The notes beneath the pieces are model-generated. The model was not told the DNA's origin, made no database searches, and saw nothing but the letters and a program-made list of their open reading frames with translations. The position numbers and the translations under genes were made by a program. A DNA stretch of 64,000 bases from assembly GCA_937905835.1 (NCBI GenBank), contig CALCXK010000069.1, positions 7,576 to 71,575 on the forward strand, given 5' to 3'. Shown piece by piece: positions 16,679 to 24,625 of the stretch (its first letter is position 1; the number at the start of each line of letters is the position of its first letter). This DNA is from an uncultured Ilumatobacter sp. (lineage in GTDB: Bacteria; Actinomycetota; Acidimicrobiia; Acidimicrobiales; Ilumatobacteraceae).

Positions 16679-17169
16679 GGAGCGGCTTCTTCGACGTGAG
16701 GTGCGGGCGGCTGCAAGCCGTCGAGCACACCTCGATCGTTGCCGAGCCGGGCGAGTGTCCACTCGGCGACCACGTCGGTGCCCCCGGCGAGGAGATGGGC
16801 CACATGAGCGTGCAGGCACTTGACGCCCATGCGGGTACCGCCGACCCCTCCCGACGGACGAGGTCCGACATGATCTGCTGGAATCGCTGCGTCTCGTTCG
16901 GCCGCGTACGCGGCATGTGCACCAGCGATGTCGACCGGATCGAGATCGGCTTCAGACTGGCGGACGCCGCCGATTGCTTCGATACGACTCACGGCCCGCA
17001 CCAGGTCAGCGCCAACGAGGTAGTACCGGGTGGGCATCGGTGTGCCGTCACCGAGGAACGGGGCGTTGCGAACGACGACTGGGTCGCCCTCCGCAGTGCG
17101 GACGACGACGTCGAAGGCGCCTCGCGGTGGGCGCCCGATCAACTCCTCGACGCGAGCTCGGTCGTCCAT
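16675..17169 (-). CDS. DUF501 family protein
   Basis: This 164-residue protein belongs to the actinobacterial DUF501 family, usually encoded between a FtsB-like gene and ppx. RPPRGAFDVVVR, MPTRYYLVGADLVRAVSRIEA and the VKCLHAHVAHLLAGG block near the C-terminus are the family hallmarks. The function is unknown. Its start shares one base with the coxG stop (TGATG) and its end overlaps the Ppx-like start by 4 bp. The usual FtsB-like neighbour is instead found at 39.7 kb. Confidence 0.82.
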   Translation of the reverse strand: MDDRARVEELIGRPPRGAFDVVVRTAEGDPVVVRNAPFLGDGTPMPTRYYLVGADLVRAVSRIEAIGGVRQSEADLDPVDIAGAHAAYAAERDAAIPADHVGPRPSGGVGGTRMGVKCLHAHVAHLLAGGTDVVAEWTLARLGNDRGVLDGLQPPAPHVEEAAP

Positions 17170-17846
17170 CAGCTCCGTCGGCGACGAAGGAGCAGCAGGA
17201 TGAGTAACAGCACAGCGATCGCAGGTGCGGCGCGCTTGGCGATTGACGATCCCCCCATTTCCATCAGGTCGATTGCTTCGGCAGCGGGGCCGTCGATTTT
17301 ACGGACAGTCGGCTCGGCGGGTGCGTCGCCGGATGATGGGTCGGGCGCGTTCGGTGTGTCAGCTGGCGGAGCTTCGACGCCGTCGGCATCGATCATCTCG
17401 TTGAGGTTCTGTGCGAACTGGTCGATGAGCTTGGCGCTGACGTCGCCGAGGATGCCGCGCCCGAACTGGGCGATCTTGCCAGTGATGTGCAAATCGGTCG
17501 TGACGGTGACCTTCGTGCTGGTCGGTGAGATGCTCTCGGCCTGCGCAGCGATGTCAGCGGACGCATTTCCGCGGCCCTTGGTGTCGCGGCCCTTGCCGTT
17601 GAGCTTGCAACTGTAATTGGCGTCGTCGCGCTCGAGAAAGAATGCTTCACCGATGAACTCAGTGGAGATGGCCCCGAGCTTCACCTTCACGTTGCCGGCA
17701 TACGTCTCGCCGTCGTCGGTCTGGCGGATCTCAGTCAGCTGCGCACCGGGGAGGCACGGAGCGATGCGCTCGACATTGGTGATGATCGGCCACGCCTCGT
17801 CGATTGGACGATTGACGGTGAATTCATTGATCAGTTGCTCTGCCAT
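17169..17846 (-). CDS. coxG: CoxG-like (SRPBCC) protein with C-terminal membrane anchor
   Basis: This 225-residue protein has an N-terminal SRPBCC domain of the CO dehydrogenase subunit G group: FTVNRPIDEAWPIITNVERI, APCLPGAQL and ITGKIAQFGRGILGDVSAKL are diagnostic. A Pro/Asp-rich linker and a C-terminal transmembrane helix (AAPAIAVLLLILLLL) ending in arginines follow, consistent with CoxG acting in membrane recruitment of the molybdenum enzyme. Start ATG 17846 overlaps the mocA end by 16 bp. The pairing with mocA fits a role in maturation of the coxSLM products encoded at 27-31 kb. Confidence 0.85.
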   Translation of the reverse strand: MAEQLINEFTVNRPIDEAWPIITNVERIAPCLPGAQLTEIRQTDDGETYAGNVKVKLGAISTEFIGEAFFLERDDANYSCKLNGKGRDTKGRGNASADIAAQAESISPTSTKVTVTTDLHITGKIAQFGRGILGDVSAKLIDQFAQNLNEMIDADGVEAPPADTPNAPDPSSGDAPAEPTVRKIDGPAAEAIDLMEMGGSSIAKRAAPAIAVLLLILLLLRRRRS

Positions 17847-18469
17847 CGGTGCAGGTCCTCCAAGGTGTCGATGTCTGCTGACGAACCAGTGCACGATACT
17901 TCGGTGACGAGCTCGGGGCGAAGCTGCATGAGTGAGCGAGCCCCGACGTCACCATCGTGCGGCAGTTGATCCCACACATCTGCATGAAGTCGAACCGGGT
18001 TCCCGCGTCGACCATCGTACGTGGCGACGGTGATGGCCCCCAACCCCGCTGCCACGGTGCGCCACGCGTCTGGTGTGATGAACGGTTGATCGGCAAGGCC
18101 AATCACGACCGCATCTGCGCCGATTTGCTCCGCTGCATCGATGGCGACCCGGACCGACGTGCTCTGTCCGGCGGCCCATGTTGGGTTGTGGTGAGTGGTG
18201 ACGCTGGGGGCGGCGAGGTAGTTGGCGACTGACGGGTTCGTGGCAAGGTCATCGCGGGTCAGGGCTCCCGTGATGATGACGATCGGGCCGATCCGGGCCT
18301 CGATGAGGTTGCGCAGTGAACGCTCGATGACCGTGTTGCCTTGTGAATCGAGTTCTGCGAGAAGTTTGTGACGACCGTCTGTGAAGCGCGAACCAGCTCC
18401 GGCGGCGAGCAACACGGCAACCGTCGACGGCCGCGAAGCGCCTGATTGTTGCGGGTTTTCCGTTGGCAT
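17831..18469 (-). CDS. mocA: Molybdenum cofactor cytidylyltransferase (MocA-like)
   Basis: This 212-residue nucleotidyltransferase probably converts Mo-molybdopterin plus CTP to the cytosine dinucleotide cofactor used by CO dehydrogenase-type enzymes. The NTP-binding LAAGAGSRF motif, HKLLAEL, the GLADQP metal-binding aspartate motif, GNPV and the terminal DIDTLEDL are all visible. It is first in the overlapping run mocA-coxG-DUF501-Ppx-GNAT. A related nucleotide-sugar role is less likely given the cox context. Confidence 0.85.
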   Translation of the reverse strand: MPTENPQQSGASRPSTVAVLLAAGAGSRFTDGRHKLLAELDSQGNTVIERSLRNLIEARIGPIVIITGALTRDDLATNPSVANYLAAPSVTTHHNPTWAAGQSTSVRVAIDAAEQIGADAVVIGLADQPFITPDAWRTVAAGLGAITVATYDGRRGNPVRLHADVWDQLPHDGDVGARSLMQLRPELVTEVSCTGSSADIDTLEDLHRWQSN

Positions 18470-18540
18470 CTTGAAAGTCTTGCACGAACATCATCCTTGT
18501 CGTTCATGACGGTTGGGTGACAAGAATCCCTGAGGGCGGG

Positions 18541-18570
18541 TTGATTATGACGGTTTGATGACGATATGTT
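18541..18570 (+). promoter_or_regulatory. Possible sigma-70-type promoter for the NlpC/P60 gene
   Basis: TTGATT (18541-18546) and TATGTT (18565-18570) are separated by 18 bp and lie about 70 bp before the ATG at 18638. The leader between shows short inverted repeats but no riboswitch that I recognise. Confidence 0.35.
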
Positions 18571-18637
18571 ACTGGTTCGTCATAGCAAGGTCACTGATCG
18601 ACCCATCGATCGGCCACCTTGCCAGGGGCCTACAGAC

Positions 18638-19309
18638 ATGACTCACCTCACCCTCTCGACACGCTGTCGCTCCACTGCCAAACTCGGCCTCGTTACGGCA
18701 ATCGCTACGATGGCAACCGTTGCCTTCGCCGGCGCGGCGTCAGCCCAGCAGGCTGAACTTCCCGTCAACGATCTCGCCCCAGAGATCACTGCCGAGGCAG
18801 ACCTAGCCGTCGCGGCGTACGACGTCTTCGTCGGCTCGGACGGCCTCGTCGACTACCTCGTGTATGCCGCACATCGGACGGCAACCGCTCGTTTGGCTGC
18901 TCGCGAGCTGGGCTACAACGAGTTCGCCATGATCGATTCATGGAAGAACAGCACGCTTGGTCATCAGCGCGCAGTGCTCGCTGCCATGACGCAGATTGGC
19001 GTGCCATACCGGACCAACACCAGCATCGTCGACAAAGGGTTCGACTGCTCAGGCCTCACGTTGTATGCCTGGCAGGAATCTGGCGTCAAACTTCAGCGGA
19101 ACAGCCGTTCGCAGATCAAGAACGCGACCAAGCTCGACGGGGCATCTGCGATGGCTGGCGACTTGGTGTACTATCCGGGCCACGTGATGATGTACCTCGG
19201 TGTTGACAATGCCGTTGTGCACTCGGCGAGCACCGGTCGCACGGTCGAAGTCGACACAATTTCTGAGCGCACTGCGAAGCGGGCCACCTTCGGCGATCCG
19301 TCGATCTGA
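18638..19309 (+). CDS. Secreted NlpC/P60 peptidoglycan endopeptidase
   Basis: This 223-residue protein has a Sec signal peptide ending near AGAASAQQ and a C-terminal NlpC/P60 domain that cleaves peptide bonds in peptidoglycan stems. The catalytic cysteine is in FDCSGLTLYAW, the histidine in GHVMMYLG and the third residue probably the histidine of VVHSAST. The domain is intact. Between signal and catalytic domain is a short helical region. The start MTHLTL (18638) was chosen because it places the signal peptide correctly. Confidence 0.88.
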   Translation: MTHLTLSTRCRSTAKLGLVTAIATMATVAFAGAASAQQAELPVNDLAPEITAEADLAVAAYDVFVGSDGLVDYLVYAAHRTATARLAARELGYNEFAMIDSWKNSTLGHQRAVLAAMTQIGVPYRTNTSIVDKGFDCSGLTLYAWQESGVKLQRNSRSQIKNATKLDGASAMAGDLVYYPGHVMMYLGVDNAVVHSASTGRTVEVDTISERTAKRATFGDPSI

Positions 19310-19337
19310 ACTGGCCCGAGAGTCGCCCGCTGGGCGC

Positions 19338-20141
19338 TCAGCTGTGAATGTCGCCGGAGCTATCGCGAAGGCTCGGTACGTTGCGGTTGGTGCGTCGGGC
19401 GATGATCTCAGCACAGATGCTCACGGCGGTTTCTTCTGGAGTGCGCGCTCCGATGTCGAGGCCGATCGGCGACATCAGACGATTGATGTCGTCAGCACCG
19501 GTGACGCCGACCTCGGTGAGCCGCTCCATCCGCTTCGCATGCGTTTTACGACTGCCCATCACGCCGATATAACCGACACGGGTTGCCAATGCACCTTGCA
19601 CGGCTGGCACGTCGAACTTGGGGTCGTGCGTGAGGATACAGACGGCGTCTCTCGGGCCGAGCTCGGCACCGTGCTCGTCGAACACCGGCGTTGGCCAGGT
19701 GACCTTGACCTCGTCGGCCATCGGAAAACGCCGACGGGTGGCGAAGACCTCTCGGGCGTCGCAGACCGTCACGCGGTAGCCAAGGATCTTGGCAACCCGG
19801 GCGAGTGCCGCGGTGAAGTCGACCGCACCGAAGATCCACATCTGCGGAGGCAGAGCATGCGACTCAATGAATACCCGGACCGTCGGTTGGTCGACCAGGT
19901 CTTCGGGCGTGATCTGACCTTCGGGGCCGTAACTCCGCACGCCGGAAGTGGCCGCCTCGAGTTCGGCGACGGCGTCGCGCCCGACGACTCGATCCAGTTC
20001 GGGATGGCCGAGTGACCCAACGGGGTCGCCGTGTGGCTGCACAAGCAGCTTCGCGCCGATGTTGGGGCCTTCGATGACTGTTGCCAGCGCAACCGGGGAC
20101 TCTGCCCGGAGCAGCGACTCGTACTGCTCGAAGATACTCAC
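19338..20141 (-). CDS. XdhC/CoxI family protein, C-terminal-type subunit
   Basis: This 267-residue protein carries the Rossmann-type XdhC_C region (GAVDFTAALARVAKILGYRVTVCDAR, RRFPMADEV, VGYIGVMGSRKTHAKRMERL) and most of an N-terminal XdhC portion. XdhC proteins bind and sulfurate the molybdenum cofactor and insert it into xanthine dehydrogenase or CO dehydrogenase. It overlaps the preceding small XdhC gene by 4 bp, so both halves are made together. It is the last gene of the coxD-coxE-xdhC run and should serve the coxSLM enzyme. Confidence 0.85.
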   Translation of the reverse strand: MSIFEQYESLLRAESPVALATVIEGPNIGAKLLVQPHGDPVGSLGHPELDRVVGRDAVAELEAATSGVRSYGPEGQITPEDLVDQPTVRVFIESHALPPQMWIFGAVDFTAALARVAKILGYRVTVCDAREVFATRRRFPMADEVKVTWPTPVFDEHGAELGPRDAVCILTHDPKFDVPAVQGALATRVGYIGVMGSRKTHAKRMERLTEVGVTGADDINRLMSPIGLDIGARTPEETAVSICAEIIARRTNRNVPSLRDSSGDIHS

Positions 20142-20455
20142 CAGTTGAGCTCCTCGATGAACAGGTGGATCGTGCCACCGCAGGTGAGGCCGACAGCGAA
20201 CGCATCGTCGTCGGAGTAACCGAAGGTGGTGATGCCAGCCTTTTCGGTTCCGTCGAGAATCGCCAGAGCCTGGCCGACTACCGCCCCTTCGACGCAGCCG
20301 CCGCTGACGCTGCCAGCGACTTCACCTGAGGCCGTCACGGCCATCGCTGCGCCGGGGTCACGCGGGCCCGATCCTTCGATGTCGACGACGCGGGCCACAG
20401 CGACGCGTTCGCCCGCAGCACGCCATCGAGCGATGTCTTCGAGCAGGTCTTTCAT
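20138..20455 (-). CDS. XdhC/CoxI N-terminal domain protein (small)
   Basis: This 105-residue protein consists only of the XdhC_CoxI N-terminal domain: a helical start followed by GSGPRDPGAAMAVTASGEVAGSVSGG and CGGTIHLFIE. The conserved SGGCVE segment, with a cysteine implicated in sulfur handling in this family, is present. It is the detached partner of the following XdhC gene (ATGA overlap). A two-gene split of XdhC is known near cox genes. Both probably work as a complex in cofactor maturation. Confidence 0.85.
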   Translation of the reverse strand: MKDLLEDIARWRAAGERVAVARVVDIEGSGPRDPGAAMAVTASGEVAGSVSGGCVEGAVVGQALAILDGTEKAGITTFGYSDDDAFAVGLTCGGTIHLFIEELNW

Positions 20456-20492
20456 GCGGGTCTCCCGTTCATCCTTTTGCTCATTTCCTTGC

Positions 20493-21710
20493 TCACGGCA
20501 GGCTGATCACATCGGCGAGTTCTTGCATGGCGGCAACCGAATGGCCTTCCACGAAGTTGTCAACATAGGGGAGGGCAGCGGCCATTCCCCGAGCCAGCGG
20601 GGCATAGCCCGGGGTGACCTTCAGCGGGTTGACCCAGACGAGACGATGCGTGACGCGCTGCAGACGTGCCATCTGCGCAGCGAGCTCGTCGGGGTCGCCA
20701 CGATCCCACCCATCTGACAGGATGACCACAATCGAGTTGCGAGCGAGGCCACGCACGCCCCACTCGTCGTTGAACTGGCGCAGGCCGACGCCCAGCTTGG
20801 TACCGCCACTCCAGTCGAGCACCCGCTGCCCGGCGTCGTGCAATGCGATGTCGGGGTCACGGCTGTTCAGCTCGCGAGTGATTCGAGTGAGTCGTGTTCC
20901 CAGCGCGAAGGCCTCGACCTTTTGACGGCCAGCGACGGCCGCGTGGACGAATCGCAACAGCGCACGGGCGTACGGCTCCATCGAGCCGCTCACATCAAGG
21001 ACGAGTACCAGGCGCCGGAGTCGTTCCGTCGGTGTCCGGAAGTGGCGCTCGATCGGCTCACCGCCAGCTTTCAGTGATGCACGAACCGTGCGTCGAATGT
21101 CCGGCCGAGGTGTCGCCCGTCGGGCAGGGCCAAGGCGCAGCGATCGGCGGGGCGATCCAATCAACTTGAGGCTGCTCATCATTTGTTGCGCCAGCACGAG
21201 TTCGGTGGGCGAGTACTCGGCGAAGTCTTTGTTGCGGAGAATCTCGGTGGTCGAGAAGCGCAACTCAACCGTTTCCTCGTCGTCTCCGTCGGCAACATCG
21301 GGGCCCTCGTCGGCGCCGTCGTCTTCATCGGTGTCGATCGCAATCGTGATCGAGAGCGGGTCTTCTTCTTGCACGTCGCCAGTGCTGCGACGGTGCTCGA
21401 AGAACACAGCGAAGGCCTTGTCGTAGATCGCGATGTCTTCGGGGCGTCTGACGAGCGTCGTCATACCTGACCAGTAGGCACCGGCGCGGTCATTGAGCCC
21501 GACGGCGCAAAGGGCGCTCGCGAAGGTGTGGGTGCTGCTGGTTGGCACGCGGAGCCCGGCGCCGCGCAACACTCGGCTGAAGGCGACGGCGATCTCGGCT
21601 GGCTCGGTTGCGAGCTCGATCGTCGCACCGGGAATGTTTGCCGCGATCGCTGCGCTGGCAGCAGCCGAGCTGGCTCGTCCGGACGGCCGTGGCGGCGGAA
21701 GATCAGCCAT
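20493..21710 (-). CDS. coxE: CoxE-like VWA-domain protein
   Basis: This 405-residue protein has a C-terminal von Willebrand A domain with a complete MIDAS start, DVSGSM, at residues 239-244, followed by SGGTKLGVGL and LSDGWDRGD. The N-terminal half is helical with an acidic stretch around residues 125-147. CoxE works with the AAA+ protein CoxD in installing the CuSMo or related active site of CO dehydrogenase. The start shares one base with the coxD stop (TGATG), so the pair is translationally coupled. Confidence 0.87.
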   Translation of the reverse strand: MADLPPPRPSGRASSAAASAAIAANIPGATIELATEPAEIAVAFSRVLRGAGLRVPTSSTHTFASALCAVGLNDRAGAYWSGMTTLVRRPEDIAIYDKAFAVFFEHRRSTGDVQEEDPLSITIAIDTDEDDGADEGPDVADGDDEETVELRFSTTEILRNKDFAEYSPTELVLAQQMMSSLKLIGSPRRSLRLGPARRATPRPDIRRTVRASLKAGGEPIERHFRTPTERLRRLVLVLDVSGSMEPYARALLRFVHAAVAGRQKVEAFALGTRLTRITRELNSRDPDIALHDAGQRVLDWSGGTKLGVGLRQFNDEWGVRGLARNSIVVILSDGWDRGDPDELAAQMARLQRVTHRLVWVNPLKVTPGYAPLARGMAAALPYVDNFVEGHSVAAMQELADVISLP

Positions 21711-22618
21711 CAGGCGTGCAGTAGGCCCTTTTCGATGGCCTGTTTGACGATTTCGCCGATGCCGTGCTGTTCGACTCGCTGGTGGTCCTCGCGATATTTG
21801 AGGACTGTGCCGAGGGTGTGTTCGACCACCGAGTCATCGAGTCGCTTCGCGCCCAGGCGGCCGAGGGCTGTGGCCCAGTCGATCGTCTCGGCGACGCCGG
21901 GAGGCTTATAGAGGTTGAGGCTCCGAAGGCCTTCGACGGCAGCTGCGACCTGCTTGGCGAGTACGTCGTCGACGCCGGGCACACGCAGCTTGACGATCTC
22001 GACCTCTCGGTCGAAGCTGGGATGTTCGACCCAGTGGTACAGGCAGCGTCGCTTGAGTGCGTCATGCACGTCACGGGTGCGGTTTGAGGTCAACACGACA
22101 ATCGGTGGTCGGTCGGTTGTGAACCTGCCGACCTCGGGCACGGTGACCTGGAAGTCGGAGAGGATCTCCAACAGGTACGCCTCGAACTCGTCGTCGGCCC
22201 TGTCGACCTCGTCGATGAGGAGCACGGGCGGCGGGCCGTCGGTCGGCTCGATCGACCGGAGTAACGCGCGTTTGATGAGGAATCGTTCGCCGTAGAGCTC
22301 AGCCTCGAGCGCATCGGCCGTCGTCGACTGCGACTCGCCGGTCGCCTCGGTCGCGCGTAGGTGAAGGAGTTGCTTGGCGTAGTCCCAGTCGTAGACGGCC
22401 TGTGAGGCGTCGATTCCCTCGTAGCACTGGAGACGGATCAGTTCGCCTCCGGTGGCCTTGGCAAGGCTCTTGGCAAGCTCAGTCTTGCCGACTCCGGCTT
22501 CGCCTTCGAGCAGGAGCGGCCGGTGGAGCGTCATAGCGAGGAACACGGATGTGGAGATTCCCTCGTCTGGGAGGTACCCCTGGGCGGAGAGAGCGGTGCT
22601 GACATCGGCCGGGGTCAC
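21710..22618 (-). CDS. coxD: CoxD-like MoxR-family AAA+ ATPase
   Basis: This 302-residue AAA+ ATPase has Walker A GEAGVGKT (39-46), Walker B VLLIDEVDRAD, the sensor segment LTSNRTRDVHDALKRRC and the MoxR-type lid. MoxR ATPases team with VWA proteins as chaperones for metal-enzyme assembly. The GTG start at 22618 was chosen because a long in-frame extension upstream runs through the divergent promoter region and repeat. Head of the coxD-coxE-xdhC unit. Confidence 0.88.
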   Translation of the reverse strand: MTPADVSTALSAQGYLPDEGISTSVFLAMTLHRPLLLEGEAGVGKTELAKSLAKATGGELIRLQCYEGIDASQAVYDWDYAKQLLHLRATEATGESQSTTADALEAELYGERFLIKRALLRSIEPTDGPPPVLLIDEVDRADDEFEAYLLEILSDFQVTVPEVGRFTTDRPPIVVLTSNRTRDVHDALKRRCLYHWVEHPSFDREVEIVKLRVPGVDDVLAKQVAAAVEGLRSLNLYKPPGVAETIDWATALGRLGAKRLDDSVVEHTLGTVLKYREDHQRVEQHGIGEIVKQAIEKGLLHA

Positions 22619-22695
22619 CAGGCGAACGATACCCGAGCCTTGGCCCGCCCCCCGATCTGGAACAAGGCGGACGCAGTGAACTCGATCAGTACGGT

Positions 22696-22741
22696 GAACT
22701 CGGGACAGAATACGGCGGATTTCGCAGCAGATCGTCCCGAG
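22696..22741. repeat. Dispersed hairpin repeat, copy B1
   Basis: This 46-bp element begins GAACTCGGGACAGAAT and ends GTCCCGAG. The arms CTCGGGAC and GTCCCGAG are perfectly complementary. A second copy at 61636-61681 has the same length and about three quarters identity. The copy sits in the divergent gap between coxD and glgX, so it is not simply a terminator here. The motif CTCGGG(A/T)CAAAA is shared with repeats at 26970, 45333 and 54504. Confidence 0.7.
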
Positions 22742-22802
22742 GTCCCGGTGTTGTTCTACCGAGTCCGTTCCCAATGCGATGTTGCGGTGGCAGACTTCGT
22801 CG

Positions 22803-24542
22803 ATGGTCGACGTTCGGGTGTATTCGCCGAGTGCGAGCCGGGTGGAAGTGCGAGTCCTCGATGGCGCCACGGTGCTGCTCGAATGTGACGGAAGCGGTTG
22901 GGTCGGTTCGGTACAGGCCGACGATCGGTACCAGATCGTCGTCGACGGTGGGCCTGGTCTGGTCGATCCCTCCGCCACGGAGGTGTGGTTCGGCCCGGCA
23001 CACACGCGCGACCGGCACGATGCCTGGGCCGTTGCATCAGCGTGGCCACCTGCCAGGCCGCAACGGCGGACAAGCCGGCCGCTCTTCGTGTTCGAAGCAC
23101 ACGTCCGGGGAATGACGAAATTGCGCGACCGGACTGATGCGGGAACCTTCGTGGCGCTGACTGATGAGCTGCTTCGGCTGGCCACGCTGGGTGTGTCGGT
23201 GCTTGAACTGCTTCCCGTGCATCAGTTCGACCCGGCAGAACCGAATTATTGGGGCTACATGCCGCTCGTGTTTGGCGCCATCCACCGGACCTACGCACAT
23301 TCCGCTGCACCGGCGGCTGAGCTTGCTGACCTCGTGTCAGCGGCTCACGACGTCGACATCGAGGTCTGGCTCGACGTCGTGTTGAATCACACGACCGAGG
23401 AGGACCGCGAGGGCCCGACCTACAACCTGCGCGGCCTCGCCGACCGGGACTACTACGTGGTCAAGGACGACGGGGGTTACGTCAATGACGCCGGTTGCGG
23501 CAACATCATCGACGCTGCGTCACCAGTCGCACAAGAGTTACTCCTCGCGTCGCTCCACCGGATTGCAGATCTTGGCGTCGACGGCTTCAGATTCGATCTG
23601 GCAGCAGTGCTCGCCCGAGACCCTGCATTCGTTCGGTCGATCGGCGATTGGGCCGAGCAGCGAGGGGTTCGCCTGATCGCGGAGCCGTGGGATCTCGCTC
23701 GCTACCTCGCCGGGCGCGACTTCCCAGACACTCGGTGGGCCCAGTGGAATGGCAAGTTCCGTGATGACCTCCGAGGCTTTCTGCGCGGCGAAGGCGGTCT
23801 CGTTGGTGCGGTGATGCAACGCGTGCAGGGCAGCCCCGACCTGTTCGATACGCCTGGATCGTCGATCAACATGCTCACGGCCCACGATGGGTTCACGCTG
23901 CATGACCTCTTCGCGTTCGACCGGAAGCACAACGATGCCAACGGCTGGAACGGCGCTGATGGCACTGATGACAACCGGTCATGGAATTGCGGCTGGGAGG
24001 GTGACGTTGACGCTCCGCACGACGTCCTTGTGCTGCGTCGACGCCAGATGCGTAACGCCATGTGCTTGCTGATGCTCAGTCACGGCACACCGATGATCGT
24101 GATGGGCGACGAGTTCGCTCGAACGCAGCATGGAAACAACAACCCCTACAACCAGGACAATGAGACGTCATGGATTGACTGGAGTCGCCGAGATGTGTTC
24201 GTCGATCATGAGCGGTTCGTTCAACGCCTGATCGCGTTCCGGGCACAGCATCGTGTGCTGACACAGCCAGAACCGTGGGGGAGCGATGTCGAGTGGTTCG
24301 GAGTCTCGGCCGGCCCAGATGTCGGTAGCCACTCGCGCTCGATCGCTTGGTCTGTCGGTGACCTCTACGTGATGGCGAATATGTGGTGGGATCCGCTCGA
24401 CTTCGCGGTGCAGGTTCCCGGCTCATGGCAGATTGCGCTGGACACGACGATGGAGCAGGGGTTCGTTGGGTCAGGTCAGGCCGTCGGTGGGTCGCTCCGG
24501 GTGGGGCCCCGATCGGTCGTTGTTCTGAAGCGCTGCGACTGA
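22803..24542 (+). CDS. glgX: Glycogen debranching enzyme (GlgX/isoamylase type, GH13)
   Basis: This 579-residue GH13 enzyme hydrolyses alpha-1,6 branches in glycogen. A short N-terminal CBM48-like domain precedes the barrel. FEAHVRGMT, NYWGYMPLVF, DVVLNHT, the nucleophile region GFRFDLA, the acid/base RLIAEPWD and TAHDGFTL are all present, as is NQDNETSW, typical of GlgX. It is about 100 residues shorter than most GlgX, mainly at the N-terminus and linkers. Start ATG 22803 fits better than the ATG 24 bases upstream. Confidence 0.85.
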   Translation: MVDVRVYSPSASRVEVRVLDGATVLLECDGSGWVGSVQADDRYQIVVDGGPGLVDPSATEVWFGPAHTRDRHDAWAVASAWPPARPQRRTSRPLFVFEAHVRGMTKLRDRTDAGTFVALTDELLRLATLGVSVLELLPVHQFDPAEPNYWGYMPLVFGAIHRTYAHSAAPAAELADLVSAAHDVDIEVWLDVVLNHTTEEDREGPTYNLRGLADRDYYVVKDDGGYVNDAGCGNIIDAASPVAQELLLASLHRIADLGVDGFRFDLAAVLARDPAFVRSIGDWAEQRGVRLIAEPWDLARYLAGRDFPDTRWAQWNGKFRDDLRGFLRGEGGLVGAVMQRVQGSPDLFDTPGSSINMLTAHDGFTLHDLFAFDRKHNDANGWNGADGTDDNRSWNCGWEGDVDAPHDVLVLRRRQMRNAMCLLMLSHGTPMIVMGDEFARTQHGNNNPYNQDNETSWIDWSRRDVFVDHERFVQRLIAFRAQHRVLTQPEPWGSDVEWFGVSAGPDVGSHSRSIAWSVGDLYVMANMWWDPLDFAVQVPGSWQIALDTTMEQGFVGSGQAVGGSLRVGPRSVVVLKRCD

Positions 24543-24625
24543 GCGACTGACCGGTCGGTGAGGGCCTGATCACCGGCAGCCGTTCGCGTTCCTCCCAGGT
24601 TGGACCGCTGCGCGAGACTGACGCC

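Noticed and set aside
24554..24573. Hairpin CGGTGA/TCACCG between glgX and the acyl-CoA synthetase gene
   Set aside because: The stem is only 6 bp with a long loop, below what I would call a terminator.
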